Below are positions 52,601-62,980 of a stretch of 64,000 nt of DNA, piece by piece. The notes beneath the pieces were generated by a model. The model saw only the letters and a program-made list of their open reading frames with translations. It was not told the origin of the DNA and searched no databases. The position numbers and the translations under genes were made by a program. The stretch comes from Acanthaster planci (lineage: Eukaryota; Echinodermata; Asteroidea; Valvatida; Acanthasteridae), in contig NW_019091404.1 in NCBI RefSeq assembly GCF_001949145.1, forward strand, positions 2,377,173-2,441,172. Reading direction: 5' to 3'. How positions within the stretch are numbered: the stretch's first letter is position 1; every line of letters begins with the position of its first letter.

Positions 52601-55321
52601 GTCAAAGTTTCAAATCAGTGACTGCTGAACTGATATGAAGAAACCGGGCCTGCCAACAATGGACTCTCTTTTGGTGTTTAGTAAGGTAAAGGCTCTTAAT
52701 AGGCCTATGTATCATAGTCCAGAGGATCAAACAGTCGGCTACATCACTGACAATCCGAGTTTCGCGTGGCCAAAAGTAAAATTTCATTACAGGCCTATAA
52801 GTGTTGAATAAAAAGTGTAGGTCTTGCGCCGAGTTTCTGTCAGTAACCATTTATCCTGGAGTTATCAAGGTTTTTTCCCATGCATGACCACACTCTTGGT
52901 ATCTCAAACACGACCTATGGTCACAGGAGATCACATACTGACCAGCAGGGTGCACTCTCCCGTCGGTTCGTTGGTCCTAATTATTGATATTGATGGTTTG
53001 ATTGTGTGGCTGATTTAAAGGAAAGCAAACATCGACTGCGTATGCCAAAGTGATTGGAATATTTGGTTTGAATGAATTCAGTGTGGGGAATTGAAGGTGT
53101 CTTCAGTGGCTAAGCTCTTGGTCTAATTTTTATGTCAATAATAAATGCATTTCTCCATTACTTACAGAGTGCCAAATTTGTCGTGGCTACATGTAGATTT
53201 CATCCATGCTAGGTAACCTTTAAAAATCAACTCGAAGGTTTACCAGTGGGTTTCTAAACTTTTAATCACTAAACCTTAGGCATAAACAGTGAGCATCAGC
53301 AACATTCTGAGTGAAGTTGTAACGTCTTTGCAGACAGGAAAGCTAGAAAAGCGTCCTGAAAGCAATTCAAGGAAGCCACATCAGGTGACATATTGGCATT
53401 GTCACATCGCATCACATCAACACCACACCGGTAACTGAGTGCAATCCGTTCCAACAAAAAAACGACACATATATTTTCCAGTGTTATCTTTCGAAAATGG
53501 CAAGTTTATAAGGTGACAATTTTGAAGATAAGCATTTATTAACATCTTAAAATGGAGACCTACAACGCAACCTGAATATTGGATTACAAACATCATTAAA
53601 AAGTATAATTATACCAACTTAATGATTAGAATCGACTTGCTTTTTTGACGATTATAAAGTCATGGTAAAACGAACCCTTAACCAGGGATCGGCTTTACCT
53701 ATGTGTAAAATCAGCTTTTTGTGAATAAATGGCGGTGCATGGACTAACTGAGTGTTAAAGAGATTACAAAACAGTGTCTACTTTATTAATTGTAACCAGC
53801 AGCATTTGGCCTTTCAAAATACACTTTTCACAAAAATGAAACAATCAAAACATTCGTAATTTCTTGAGCATATGGAGGCAGTTTGTGTTTGTTGTGATCC
53901 ACATTTTCGATGTTTTCCATAAAAGGTCTTACAAAACTCAAGGATCAGATATACAGATGTTGATCGTACAATGCGCATGAGGATTCCACACTGATAGAAC
54001 AATAGCCATTTTCATGCGGAAGTACTGCTCATAAAATAAAGCCGAGTTGTAATATTGTACCCTTAAGAGGCGATTAGCACATGGCTTAAGCATTTGGTTA
54101 ATTGTCGTCCAAAGTAAGCCAAATTTCTCGAAACAATGCACGCAGGGTTCCCAAAAATACGTGTATAAAGTGACTACGAATAGGATTACGAGGGTGGAAT
54201 TCACCACTTCGTTGGAAAAAAAGGGAGCGGATGACAAAACATTATTTGCCGACTAAAACATGTATACAGTGTCTAAAACTCATCTTTTACAACAATCCAA
54301 TTTAATCCCATTATATTTTTTCATGCAGAATGCTAAAGATCATAGCAAAACATATTTTGATTAAGGCTATGTTACAAAATGTTGATACTTGCAGAAAAAC
54401 AATACTACTATATAAGTTGGAGTACTGACCGTAAATATTTTTAGTTTACGATGCATTTGAAATCGCATATAGTTTGGGTGCTTCCTTTCATCAGTACCTG
54501 TGTTTGTAACTTGAAACTTCATTAACTTGAAAACAATGAGGATTTATAAAAATTTGGTGTTAAATCGGAACAAATGTTGTGCGAAATAGCAAAAATAAGG
54601 TGAAACAAAGGTGTCATAAGTGTTCTCTGCTTTCATAAAAGAAATTGTCATTCAATACGAAAAAGTACAATACATTTTCATACAGAGGTTTGCTCCACAA
54701 AATCAAAACCAAAAATCAAATCCAGCCACAGTTCGATGCCTGAAGATTCATAAAAACCAAAACATTTCACAAACCGTTATGCTGCACTGATTCCAACCAA
54801 TGTGCAAGTTATTGAGCAAAAATACCTGATTATATTTTCAAATTTTGGATGTTTTGCAATCATTTGAGTATAGCATTTACAACTTATATTGTAGATGCCT
54901 TTCTAGACAAACTAATTCATCATCCAGTTTAGAAAATAATTTACCGACTTCAAATGTGTCTCGTTGATGAATGCATTATGCATGTCAGTACACTCTAAAA
55001 GCATCAATCTGAAAAATGTGAAATAAAATAAGCGTTTGCCTTGAAACGCACAAGTTCTGGTACTTGAACTCAAATTCAGAAATTTCCTTAATTCACAAAA
55101 AAGGCTCCTGTCCCGATATCTAAAAATTTCCAAATCTTTCGATCCATATTTCTAAAAATGCGTTACCATTGTTGCTGCTACATGTATATGTTAGTACCAC
55201 TGTACCGATGAACGTCAAGTTAATGGCAAAGTCGTTGTTTTAGTTTGGTTTTGTATCTTTTGAGTACAAGTTAGTTTTTCCTCTTTATTTTGAGAGTAAC
55301 ATATTGGGGGTGATTTTTCTC
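49656..55321. other. Intergenic region between COPB2 and FoxL2 (convergent genes)
   Basis: 5.7 kb with no protein-like frame. It contains the COPB2 3' UTR and probably that of FoxL2. The octamer TAGGCCTA occurs at 51953, 52283, 52289, 52397 and 52700. No other structured feature is visible. A second FoxL2 exon could lie here if the donor at 55393 is used. Confidence 0.6.
50162..50167 (+). terminator. Candidate COPB2 polyadenylation signal (AATAAA)
   Basis: The first AATAAA after the COPB2 stop, about 507 bases downstream. A second one lies at 50840-50845. Confidence 0.45.
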
Positions 55322-56437
55322 TCAGTAATAGGGTAATCCATCGGGTTGTCGTCTGCATGGAGTATAGCTAGCGAAAGATGTTGAGTAACTTACAGCTAGT
55401 CCATTGTCTTCAAAACTAACGGGATTCGGCCCTGGACTGCCCGGTCCCATGGCCGGCATCGGAGCCACCTGCGTCCCCGTTGAATATGGCGATCCCACGG
55501 GGTTTGGAAACGCTACCGGCTGGTGGTGGATCTGCCCGTAATGATGAGTCGGCTGGATGGCAGGAACGGTCACCGGGAGCTGCGGCGAAGCGACGCCGTG
55601 GCTGAGTGGCATTCCCCGGGGAGCGTTTGCCGCGGCTGCCGCTGCAGCCGCTGCAGCTACCTGGCAAGACGTGTAGGTGTAGTGCGGAGGAGACTGACTG
55701 ACAGGTGGCTGGTGATGAGACATTCCCCAGTTGGTATAGGAAGGGTGCAAGTATTTCGTGGTAAGGTGGTACGGATATTGCGGATCGGGGCCAATGTACG
55801 GCTTGTCCAGCATGGCCAGGTCCAGGCTTCGGTGGGGCCGCCTCATCCTGCGTCTTCTCCTGTAGTTGCCCTTCTCAAACATGTCATCGTAGGCTGGGTC
55901 CAAAGTCCAAAAATTACCCTTCCTTTCGCCTCCTCCTTCTCTCGGTATCTTGATGAAGCATTCGTTCAGGCTCAAGTTGTGTCTAATGGAGTTTTGCCAG
56001 CCCTTCTTGTTCTTCTCGTAGTAGGGAAATTTGTTGATGATGTACTGGTAGATTTGGCTAAGAGTTCGGCGTCTGTCCGGAGACTCCTTTATAGCCATGG
56101 CGATCAGCGCAACGTAGGAGTAGGGAGGTTTATCGGCTGGGTCTGGTTTATCATCTACTTCTTCAACCTGTTCTCGCTTCACTGTGTCCTTGCCTTCTTT
56201 AACGGTCAAATCCTCCATGACGCTCGCACGGCTATTCTGCAGAACGTCCGATCTCTGCTCACCGCCGCCACGCGAGCTGCAATTACCGGCCGCTGCTTCT
56301 GGTACGGTCTCCCGGGGTTCGGTTTTAATTGACGGGCCGCACCCTGATGGGTAACTCGCCGTCTGCGGCACGGTGCGAAGCAAGGAGGGCCTGCTAGTCT
56401 CGTGGTGGAGGTGATGATGATGATGATACAGGTCCAT
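55322..56437 (-). CDS. FOXL2: FoxL2 forkhead transcription factor
   Basis: A nuclear forkhead factor of the FoxL2 family, tied to ovarian and gonadal fate and steroidogenesis in animals. The single open frame gives 371 residues (human 376, also one coding exon). The forkhead domain is at about 103-201 ([63 protein letters not shown]), nearly identical to vertebrate FOXL2 and diagnostic for it. Upstream are a His run (residues 4-8) and SUMO-type motifs IKTE and VKRE. Downstream is TSCQV followed by ten Ala, in the same place as the polyalanine tract of human FOXL2. The first ATG of the frame is 56437 (context aagATGg); 14 upstream codons lack an ATG. A perfect donor GCT|GTAAGT at 55393 raises the possibility that the last 23 residues are intron read-through. 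Confidence 0.95.
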   Translation of the reverse strand: MDLYHHHHHLHHETSRPSLLRTVPQTASYPSGCGPSIKTEPRETVPEAAAGNCSSRGGGEQRSDVLQNSRASVMEDLTVKEGKDTVKREQVEEVDDKPDPADKPPYSYVALIAMAIKESPDRRRTLSQIYQYIINKFPYYEKNKKGWQNSIRHNLSLNECFIKIPREGGGERKGNFWTLDPAYDDMFEKGNYRRRRRMRRPHRSLDLAMLDKPYIGPDPQYPYHLTTKYLHPSYTNWGMSHHQPPVSQSPPHYTYTSCQVAAAAAAAAAANAPRGMPLSHGVASPQLPVTVPAIQPTHHYGQIHHQPVAFPNPVGSPYSTGTQVAPMPAMGPGSPGPNPVSFEDNGLAVSYSTSFASYTPCRRQPDGLPYY

Positions 56438-57576
56438 CTTTAGCAAACTCTGAAGTCGCCTGTGTGGATTTCTTGCCAAGATTTCTTTGTTTCCTAGTTC
56501 GAAACGCCGTCCAAAATGGTGGCTCTGGAAAGTTCACCTTGGCGTCAACAGATCATGTGACTAGCTGGTTTCCGTAAAAAATCCTGCAGTTATTAGCTGA
56601 ACAATAGCCACACCACTCTGCGAGACCCTATGTTTTACTTCATTCAAAAATCACATGCACCCGAAGTAAACGTATCACCACAGACTAATGGCCTGCGGAG
56701 TGGCACACCGATTTCGATCAAGATAACTCTGTCAAGTGTCAAGTTGCTTGTGAAGAGTTGTTACCTGCTACCAGGGAACAAGACGCGTGAAATGTTTCAT
56801 CTCTTCCATAAGACTGGGGCTATGACCAGAAACCCGCCTAGAAATTTGATGTCTTAGCGTTACCGCCAACCACGAAATTATCTCCCATCTCGTGTGGCTT
56901 TTCTATTTCATCAAAGGCACAGGTCACTATCATGGCGTCATGCTCCATCACTGAATTTGGCCTCTCAGTTTATTTTTCTGTGTAATAAGCCAATCTCATA
57001 GGCCCCGCCTCAGTGATCCAATCTGTCGAGGTACCTTTTCTTTGCTGCACTTTTTTGGCACGTTATAGTTTAACGTTTTGTTTTCCAGTATTCTGGAATA
57101 TTTTGCATTGTTACTAAACCAACCCAATTTGTTGTTTTCAAACAAAAATCTGGCCACGCACATTCTAAGCGGCTAGGACCCACCAATCGACTCCACGGAA
57201 AAGCTCTTCCCACGGCTAAAGCTCTCCATTCTGCGGTTTGTGTTTGGGAAACAGAATACTGTTTTGCAAAGCTGCGATGGTTTTATCGAAGCCGATGGCT
57301 AGCTGTGTGAACTTCTCTCCAAAAAAAATTAGAACCAGATAATTTCGGGGATGTGGATCGCCGGACCTTGTTTTGCAAAGTCGATGGAGCGTTTACTTCA
57401 GACTAAATAAAGCAAGAACAATATTTAAAGGTTTTTGGAACAAAATAAGTAATCTATAGAATAAACATTGGCATAGACTTGACGTTCCCAACTTGTAAAT
57501 TCTAACAATGAGAAGGGTGCAGAAAGAATTTATTACACTCTGCCGTGCTTCCTATAAATTTACATGTACTTAAAAT

Positions 57577-57654
57577 GGTTGGTTGGTTGGTTGGTTGGTT
57601 GGTTGGTTGGTTGGTTGGTTGGTTGGTTGGTTGGTTGGTTGGTTAGTTAGTTAG
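57577..57654. repeat. (GGTT)17 microsatellite with AGTT tail
   Basis: 17 uninterrupted GGTT units (57577-57644) followed by AGTTAGTTAG, about 1.1 kb upstream of the FoxL2 ATG. It is likely length-polymorphic. Confidence 0.97.
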
Positions 57655-58466
57655 CAACGTGCAAGCATGCAAGTGAGCCTTTTGGAGTTTATATTTGTGT
57701 AGGCCCTAACTGTTAATGGCTCTGCGAGCCTTCAAAGTGCTTGAAATCTGTATTTATTTGTACATTTAAATACAAATAAATAATTAAATTTAATAGATAG
57801 TGCATTACTGTGTAGGTATCACGCCAAGTAGGACACATTCGAGCATTTAATTTTATTCTCCTTTCTTCACTTCACTTCTATTCCTTTTCTCACACGATTC
57901 CCTGTTCTGCACAGGTTGTTGAGGCCCCGCCTGAGTCGTTGCTGAAATTTAAATGCTAGGTTTCAAAATCCCAATGCATGTACGAAGCCTCGGTAAAAGC
58001 ATTCCACTTGGGTCATCTGTGAAAATTGGGGTTATGCTTAAATTGCATTCCTTCGCAGGTAGCTCTGCGTTTGACAACATTTTGTTGGGTCACGTGCCTG
58101 CGTGATGCCTTTTCAGCCCTCAAAAATAACAAAAGATGTGTGGAAGCAAAATACCTGCCTGATCATGGAATTAAGGTAGAAAGGGCAATTCTTCAAATTA
58201 ACGTGAAACTGAGCTTGTAATGTAAGTTCGCATGTACATCCAGGGCCCACAAGCAACAAGTGAAGAAGTTTTCACATTTTATTGTTTTTTGAGACATTAA
58301 GCAAAAATTCAGAATACATTTGCCGTAAACGTTGTCTATTTCACACTTTGCCTTCCGTCACCTTTACATCCTTCAGATCCTTAATTTTGACCGCTGCAGG
58401 GAAGTCTTAACAGGAATTTATAATGGTGAGCATTCCGATCTTCAGTCGAGCTATGACAATAATCCC

Positions 58467-58480
58467 CCGCCAGAGGGCAG
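58467..58480 (+). promoter_or_regulatory. CTCF-like motif CCGCCAGAGGGCAG
   Basis: Matches the animal CTCF core (CCASYAGRKGGCRS) at 13 of 14 positions. It lies about 2 kb upstream of the FoxL2 ATG. A single motif match; binding is not shown. Confidence 0.35.
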
Positions 58481-59466
58481 CATCAATCTGCCAGCTGGCA
58501 ACACTGTCCGTGCATGAAGGAATAATGCTCCATGTGACAGGCAACACAACTAACCCAGGTAAAGTGGTCAGTAGAAGAATCCGAATATATGTACTTGTGG
58601 TCATTAATAATTGTTTCAGTTGATCTGGGCACACAGATTCACAAATACTCCTCGGTTTCGGTAGTGTCGGGAAAGAATGCCTCCCTGAGAGGTTTAAATT
58701 CTATTTTCAAACGAGGGCGCTGTTTACCGAGGCCTGACCCACGGATTTAAACCGTCCACTGATTAGATCATGCCAGGAAAGAGCCGCCACATTTGAAAAT
58801 TTGCATTAGCTAGGTCAGCACGCGTCTCGTTCCCAAATGGGACTTAGATGTCCTCCATTTTGGAGCTTGCATCTAAATTCCTGTCAATGAAAGCTCCTTG
58901 AAAGTTGGGGGAACCCGTCTTTACTCCCTGGTGTTGACACAGGTAGTCATCTGAATAAAAAACCAGCTCATAACTGCAGCTCTCAAGGCCATTTATGCAA
59001 TGAGATCACTGGGTGATCTACGCGAAGGAAGGCCTTTATATTTAACCTCCTGGGCCAACAAATATAGCAAAATGGAAAGAAAAACTACTTCCAGAGCCTG
59101 TTAAACACATGACTTAACGACTAAGCCTATAAACCACTCTTGGGCTCAACCTGGATTTACCCCAACGCTTATGGATGTTCAAAGTCATGTTTCCAAGAAG
59201 GATAAAGATGACCTTGGCCAGTCTTCAATTCCAGTTTTCCATCTTATTGGACCTGCAATTATATTTACCAAAAGAACGTGCATATGTACTTAAAGGAACT
59301 TAAAAAGTAAAACCTTAATACTGTAGGCTTATACGTAAGTCTCACCTGAATTATATATCAGTGCGGGAACAACTGAAAAGAAGCCTTTGAGCAGGCCATC
59401 AACGTTGCTAGCGGGTGCAATGATAATGCAAATCCTTAATCACATTATGAGTAAGATACAGAGTTG

Positions 59467-59905
59467 TCGTGACTCGAGTCAATGACTCGACTCGAGTGTG
59501 ACATGTGTCACAATTTTTGGCGCTCGACTTGAGCACTCATAGGTAAATGACTTGACTCGGGTCTGCGACCAAATGACTCGACTCGAATCTCCCATCTCGA
59601 CTCGACTCGAGTACAAGCTTAAAAGACTTGAGTCTCAAAAAAATTTAAAGTAAAATTGTAGTTGGTTAGATACCTGTCACCTTAATTTATTTTCAGTATG
59701 TCTAAATGAAAATAAAAACACCAAATATAGTTGTGTTTTTATTGTACATGTATTTTCTTACTGTGACTCAAATTGACTCGAGCTCAGTACTTGACTCCAC
59801 TCGACTACAGAAAGTAACTCGACCCGACTTCTTGACCTAATGACTCGACTTGAGTCACAATGTTAAAATGACTCGACTCGAGTCACCAACTTTAGTGACT
59901 TGTTA
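59467..59905. repeat. Degenerate GACTCGA repeat field
   Basis: Dozens of ACTCGA/TCGAGT units, often as ACTCGACTCGAGTC, in a loose head-to-tail and inverted arrangement with a unique insert at about 59640-59760. CpG-rich and locally palindromic (CTCGAG). It resembles a decayed satellite or the internal repeats of a mobile element. Confidence 0.8.
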
Positions 59906-61480
59906 CCACACTGGTAAAGAGGTTCTTGGTAGCAAGCCCTGCCAAAGAGCCAGTTTGGTACTGCAGAAAGGTAAGATCATTCGAGAACGAAGATCGCGTG
60001 CGATTCGGCGTATGGCCGCACTGATAGGGCAGACCTTACGCACGCGTATTGCTGTTCCCGAATGACCCCAGACGCACTGCATTTGGAGCATACGATGAGA
60101 GCTATCCATGGGTCACCTCAGTAGATTTACCATGGTCTGGCGTGACTTTGGAACATGGCATTTGGAATAACAATCTGAAGGTGTATGACCAGGTATCGTG
60201 TCAACTTTGTGCAACTTGGACTCGAACCAAACTGGATTTCGTAAGAGATCTCTGTTTCATTTATGGAGAAAAACATAGAAGGATTAAAAATTCTTGGGTG
60301 GCCAGTGTACATACCCGGCAGATTTCAACACCCCCCAAAACTGGTATATCGCTCAGCAGATCCAATCAAGGGTTCTGAAATGTCAAGGTTGTTTTTTTTT
60401 TTAAAAGTGTACACAGACACTGCTTGGGTAACTTCAAGGTTTATTCCCTTGGCGTAAAGAGCGCCCCCTTGGGAACAGTACCCGTATTGACGAGCGGAAC
60501 AGTGATTCGCTACCCAGCCGTCAGTCCCGACTCTCGCCAACTGCGAAAGTAATTCGTAATTTCAAGGTAGGCAAACATCTGTACCGCAGGGAAGTGATTG
60601 TACTCTGGTTGGGGGATTGCAGGATTTTCGGGAATGACAGATGCAGTGAAAAGAACATTTTTTTCTCCGCACATTGTGTCAACAATCAAAACATCCAGAT
60701 TCCGTTTGGCTGGCGGCCAAAGTGCAAAATGTAGTTCATTCGTCACAGTTCATTAGTTACAATTCTGAACAGTTCTTTTCTTAAGAAGTGAAGAAGATCT
60801 TCTTGTACTTCTTCCAACTGATTTTCGTGGATGAAAAATACTCGCCTGTGAGACTAGTCCGAGAGGGCGATCTACTGCAAGAGCGCATTCTTCAAGCCTT
60901 GAAGAACGCCTAGATCTTTGACTCAATCGATCAGGCTTATTTCCTAGTCTTCGTGGAAACGTACAGGTGTTTCTTTGTTCAGAGTTGTCGCAGTGTCTCA
61001 TGCACTCGTTTTTTCGATCTGAAAGTTCGAAGCAAACTTTGATGGATCGTTTTTCCTGACCGGAATCGAATGTTTTCCAGCAGTTGTCTGAGCAACATGG
61101 CTCGCTGTCAAATGCACCTGGTTCTTTGCTTGAATCACTGTTTGAGAAAGTACGTAAAGGTTTTCCTGATGATTCGAGGATGAGTCCCAAAAACGCCTGT
61201 TAAAAGTGTGCAAAAACTTGTAACAACTGACAAGGTTTGAGCGATGGTAGCTACAGGTCCCTCATCACTTTTTGTAATGCTTGTCTCAGTGTTTTAGTAT
61301 CGTCTCTAGAAACTAAGATTCTGGGCTTAATTAAACCGATTTTAGGTAATGGACTAATTGACTGTTCAATTAACAGATTAACTCCCCCACCCCCAACCCC
61401 AAATTCAACTTTATACAAATTAATAGATCATGAAAGAGTTTTAAAAAATGAACTTTGTGACGAACTTGAACTCAAACTGA

Positions 61481-61807
61481 TTATTTTTTGTGCCTGTCAA
61501 AAAACAGGTGGTCAAATGTGACGTCATGCAGTGCCTGGCGTGTCCAACCCATTGACGGATTGCACGGCATTGACTCCAACATTCCACCGATTATGCAAGA
61601 CTTCAAGAACCTCGTAGTTTGCTGCCTTGAAAGTTGTCCAATAACAAAAACCTCGTCAGTGGATAAAATGAAACGGCTTCCGGTGGTTCTGGCAAGGTCT
61701 TCGAGATCCAAACAAACTCGTCCTTGTTGCAAGGTCGTGCGACAACTCTTGCTTTCAAAATGAATTTTTTGGGTCGGATTACTGACAAAGACAGACGGCT
61801 GTTTCAT
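61481..61807 (-). CDS. Unassigned open frame, 108 codons
   Basis: Starts at a true ATG (MKQPSVFVSNPTQKIHFE) and is of mixed, non-repetitive composition (FLKSCIIGGMLESMPCNP). I recognise no family. About 290 bp farther along the minus strand, a second open stretch (61196-60753) follows an acceptor-like ttttaacag and reads Ser/Arg-rich to a stop. A two-exon gene is possible, but I could not find a strong donor linking them. It could equally be chance. Confidence 0.2.
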   Translation of the reverse strand: MKQPSVFVSNPTQKIHFESKSCRTTLQQGRVCLDLEDLARTTGSRFILSTDEVFVIGQLSRQQTTRFLKSCIIGGMLESMPCNPSMGWTRQALHDVTFDHLFFDRHKK

Positions 61808-62905
61808 TCATGATTGAGTGACGTGAAAAATGAGCAGACCAAAACTTCATAGGAAATAGTGTGAGTGGCGCACCAGTAATAAGTCTGTTGCAGTTAACAC
61901 CATAAAAGATGTAGAGTTTCTTCTTGACAAGGATAGAATTCTATCATCAATCCGGGCGCAAAATTTGGCCTTTCCAACGGGGATGGGGCTATCCAGATGT
62001 ATTGTGCAATTGAGCACGATAGATTAACATGTGCATATTGCGGCAGTATCTGCATATTCTGATTGGCCAGTTCTGGATTTAAATTTTTTGTGGAAGTCGG
62101 AATTCTTGTCCTGCCAGGGGGGTTTGATTCCCCACATGCAGGGGAGCCTGCCTCGGCCTCAAAACCAGTTCGCTGTGCCCACATGGGGCCGAGCTTAAAT
62201 AAATTGAATGGAAGAAATAGACTTGCAATTTGTTCTCGCAAATTTCGTAAAAAATTCAAAGGAAGATAGTTGTTTGTTTTGGGCCCATTATATGTATGGT
62301 GTATTGCTCCAAACTTCGGTCTAAATGTCAGTGCTAAAATTCAAAATGTTCGAAATTCGAAATCAGGATTTGAATAATTGAATACAAAATGTTCTTATAG
62401 ATGATAATCAATTTATTTGAAACAAGTCAGTGTGAAGTGTTGTTGAATTCATGACACGTGATTAGTTCCAAACAAAAATCATTTGAAAACTTTCAAAAGG
62501 GCAAAGACACATAAAAAGAACTGAATTAAATTTCAGACGATTCATTTAATTGCACTGAGATCATTTTTCCGCATAGTTTCCGTAGTTACGTAACGGATAA
62601 GTCCAGCATTAAGATCCCGCATTTTTAGTCGGACATAAACTAATGTACCCGTGGTAACGCCTAAAAAGAAATTTGTGATTAAATGCTTGGGATATGACCC
62701 AACATTGAATACTTACTGGTACTAGGCCCTAAATGCATTATATTCGTGTTTCAAATGCTGCTATACAAAGTGCACAATGTTATTAATCATCATCAATCAA
62801 ATTAAGTGGCACTTATTGGAAGAATTCTCACGACGTATACTGTCGTACATTTCGTTGTATATATTAACAACCACGTGTCATAAAAAGGAAAAAACAGAGA
62901 TGCTG

Positions 62906-62980
62906 ATTGTAAGGAAGAGGGGGCGGGGATGCTTATTGCTAGGAAGAGGGGGCGGGGATGGTTATTGTCAGGAAAAGGTG
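62906..62980 (+). repeat. 29 bp tandem repeat, about 2.5 copies, G-rich
   Basis: The unit contains GGAAGAGGGGGCGGGGATG; two full copies at 62906 and 62935 and a decayed third. The G-runs give local quadruplex potential. Confidence 0.85.

Noticed and set aside
54980..55012. Acceptor-like tttttcag followed by a short frame, as a FoxL2 second exon
   Set aside because: Would add only about seven unconserved residues (IDAFRVY) before a stop; not convincing without transcripts.
55523..56332. 269-codon open frame on the plus strand opposite FoxL2
   Set aside because: Antisense shadow of the GC-rich FoxL2 coding exon; its composition follows the forkhead codons and it resembles no protein.
60049..60378. 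109-codon plus-strand frame (DPRRTAFGAYDESYPW...)
   Set aside because: Interrupted by a donor-like GTATCG and not similar to any family I know; no convincing gene model.
62060..62150. tRNA-like B box (GGTTTGATTCCCC) near 62.13 kb
   Set aside because: No A box at the correct distance and no cloverleaf; isolated match.
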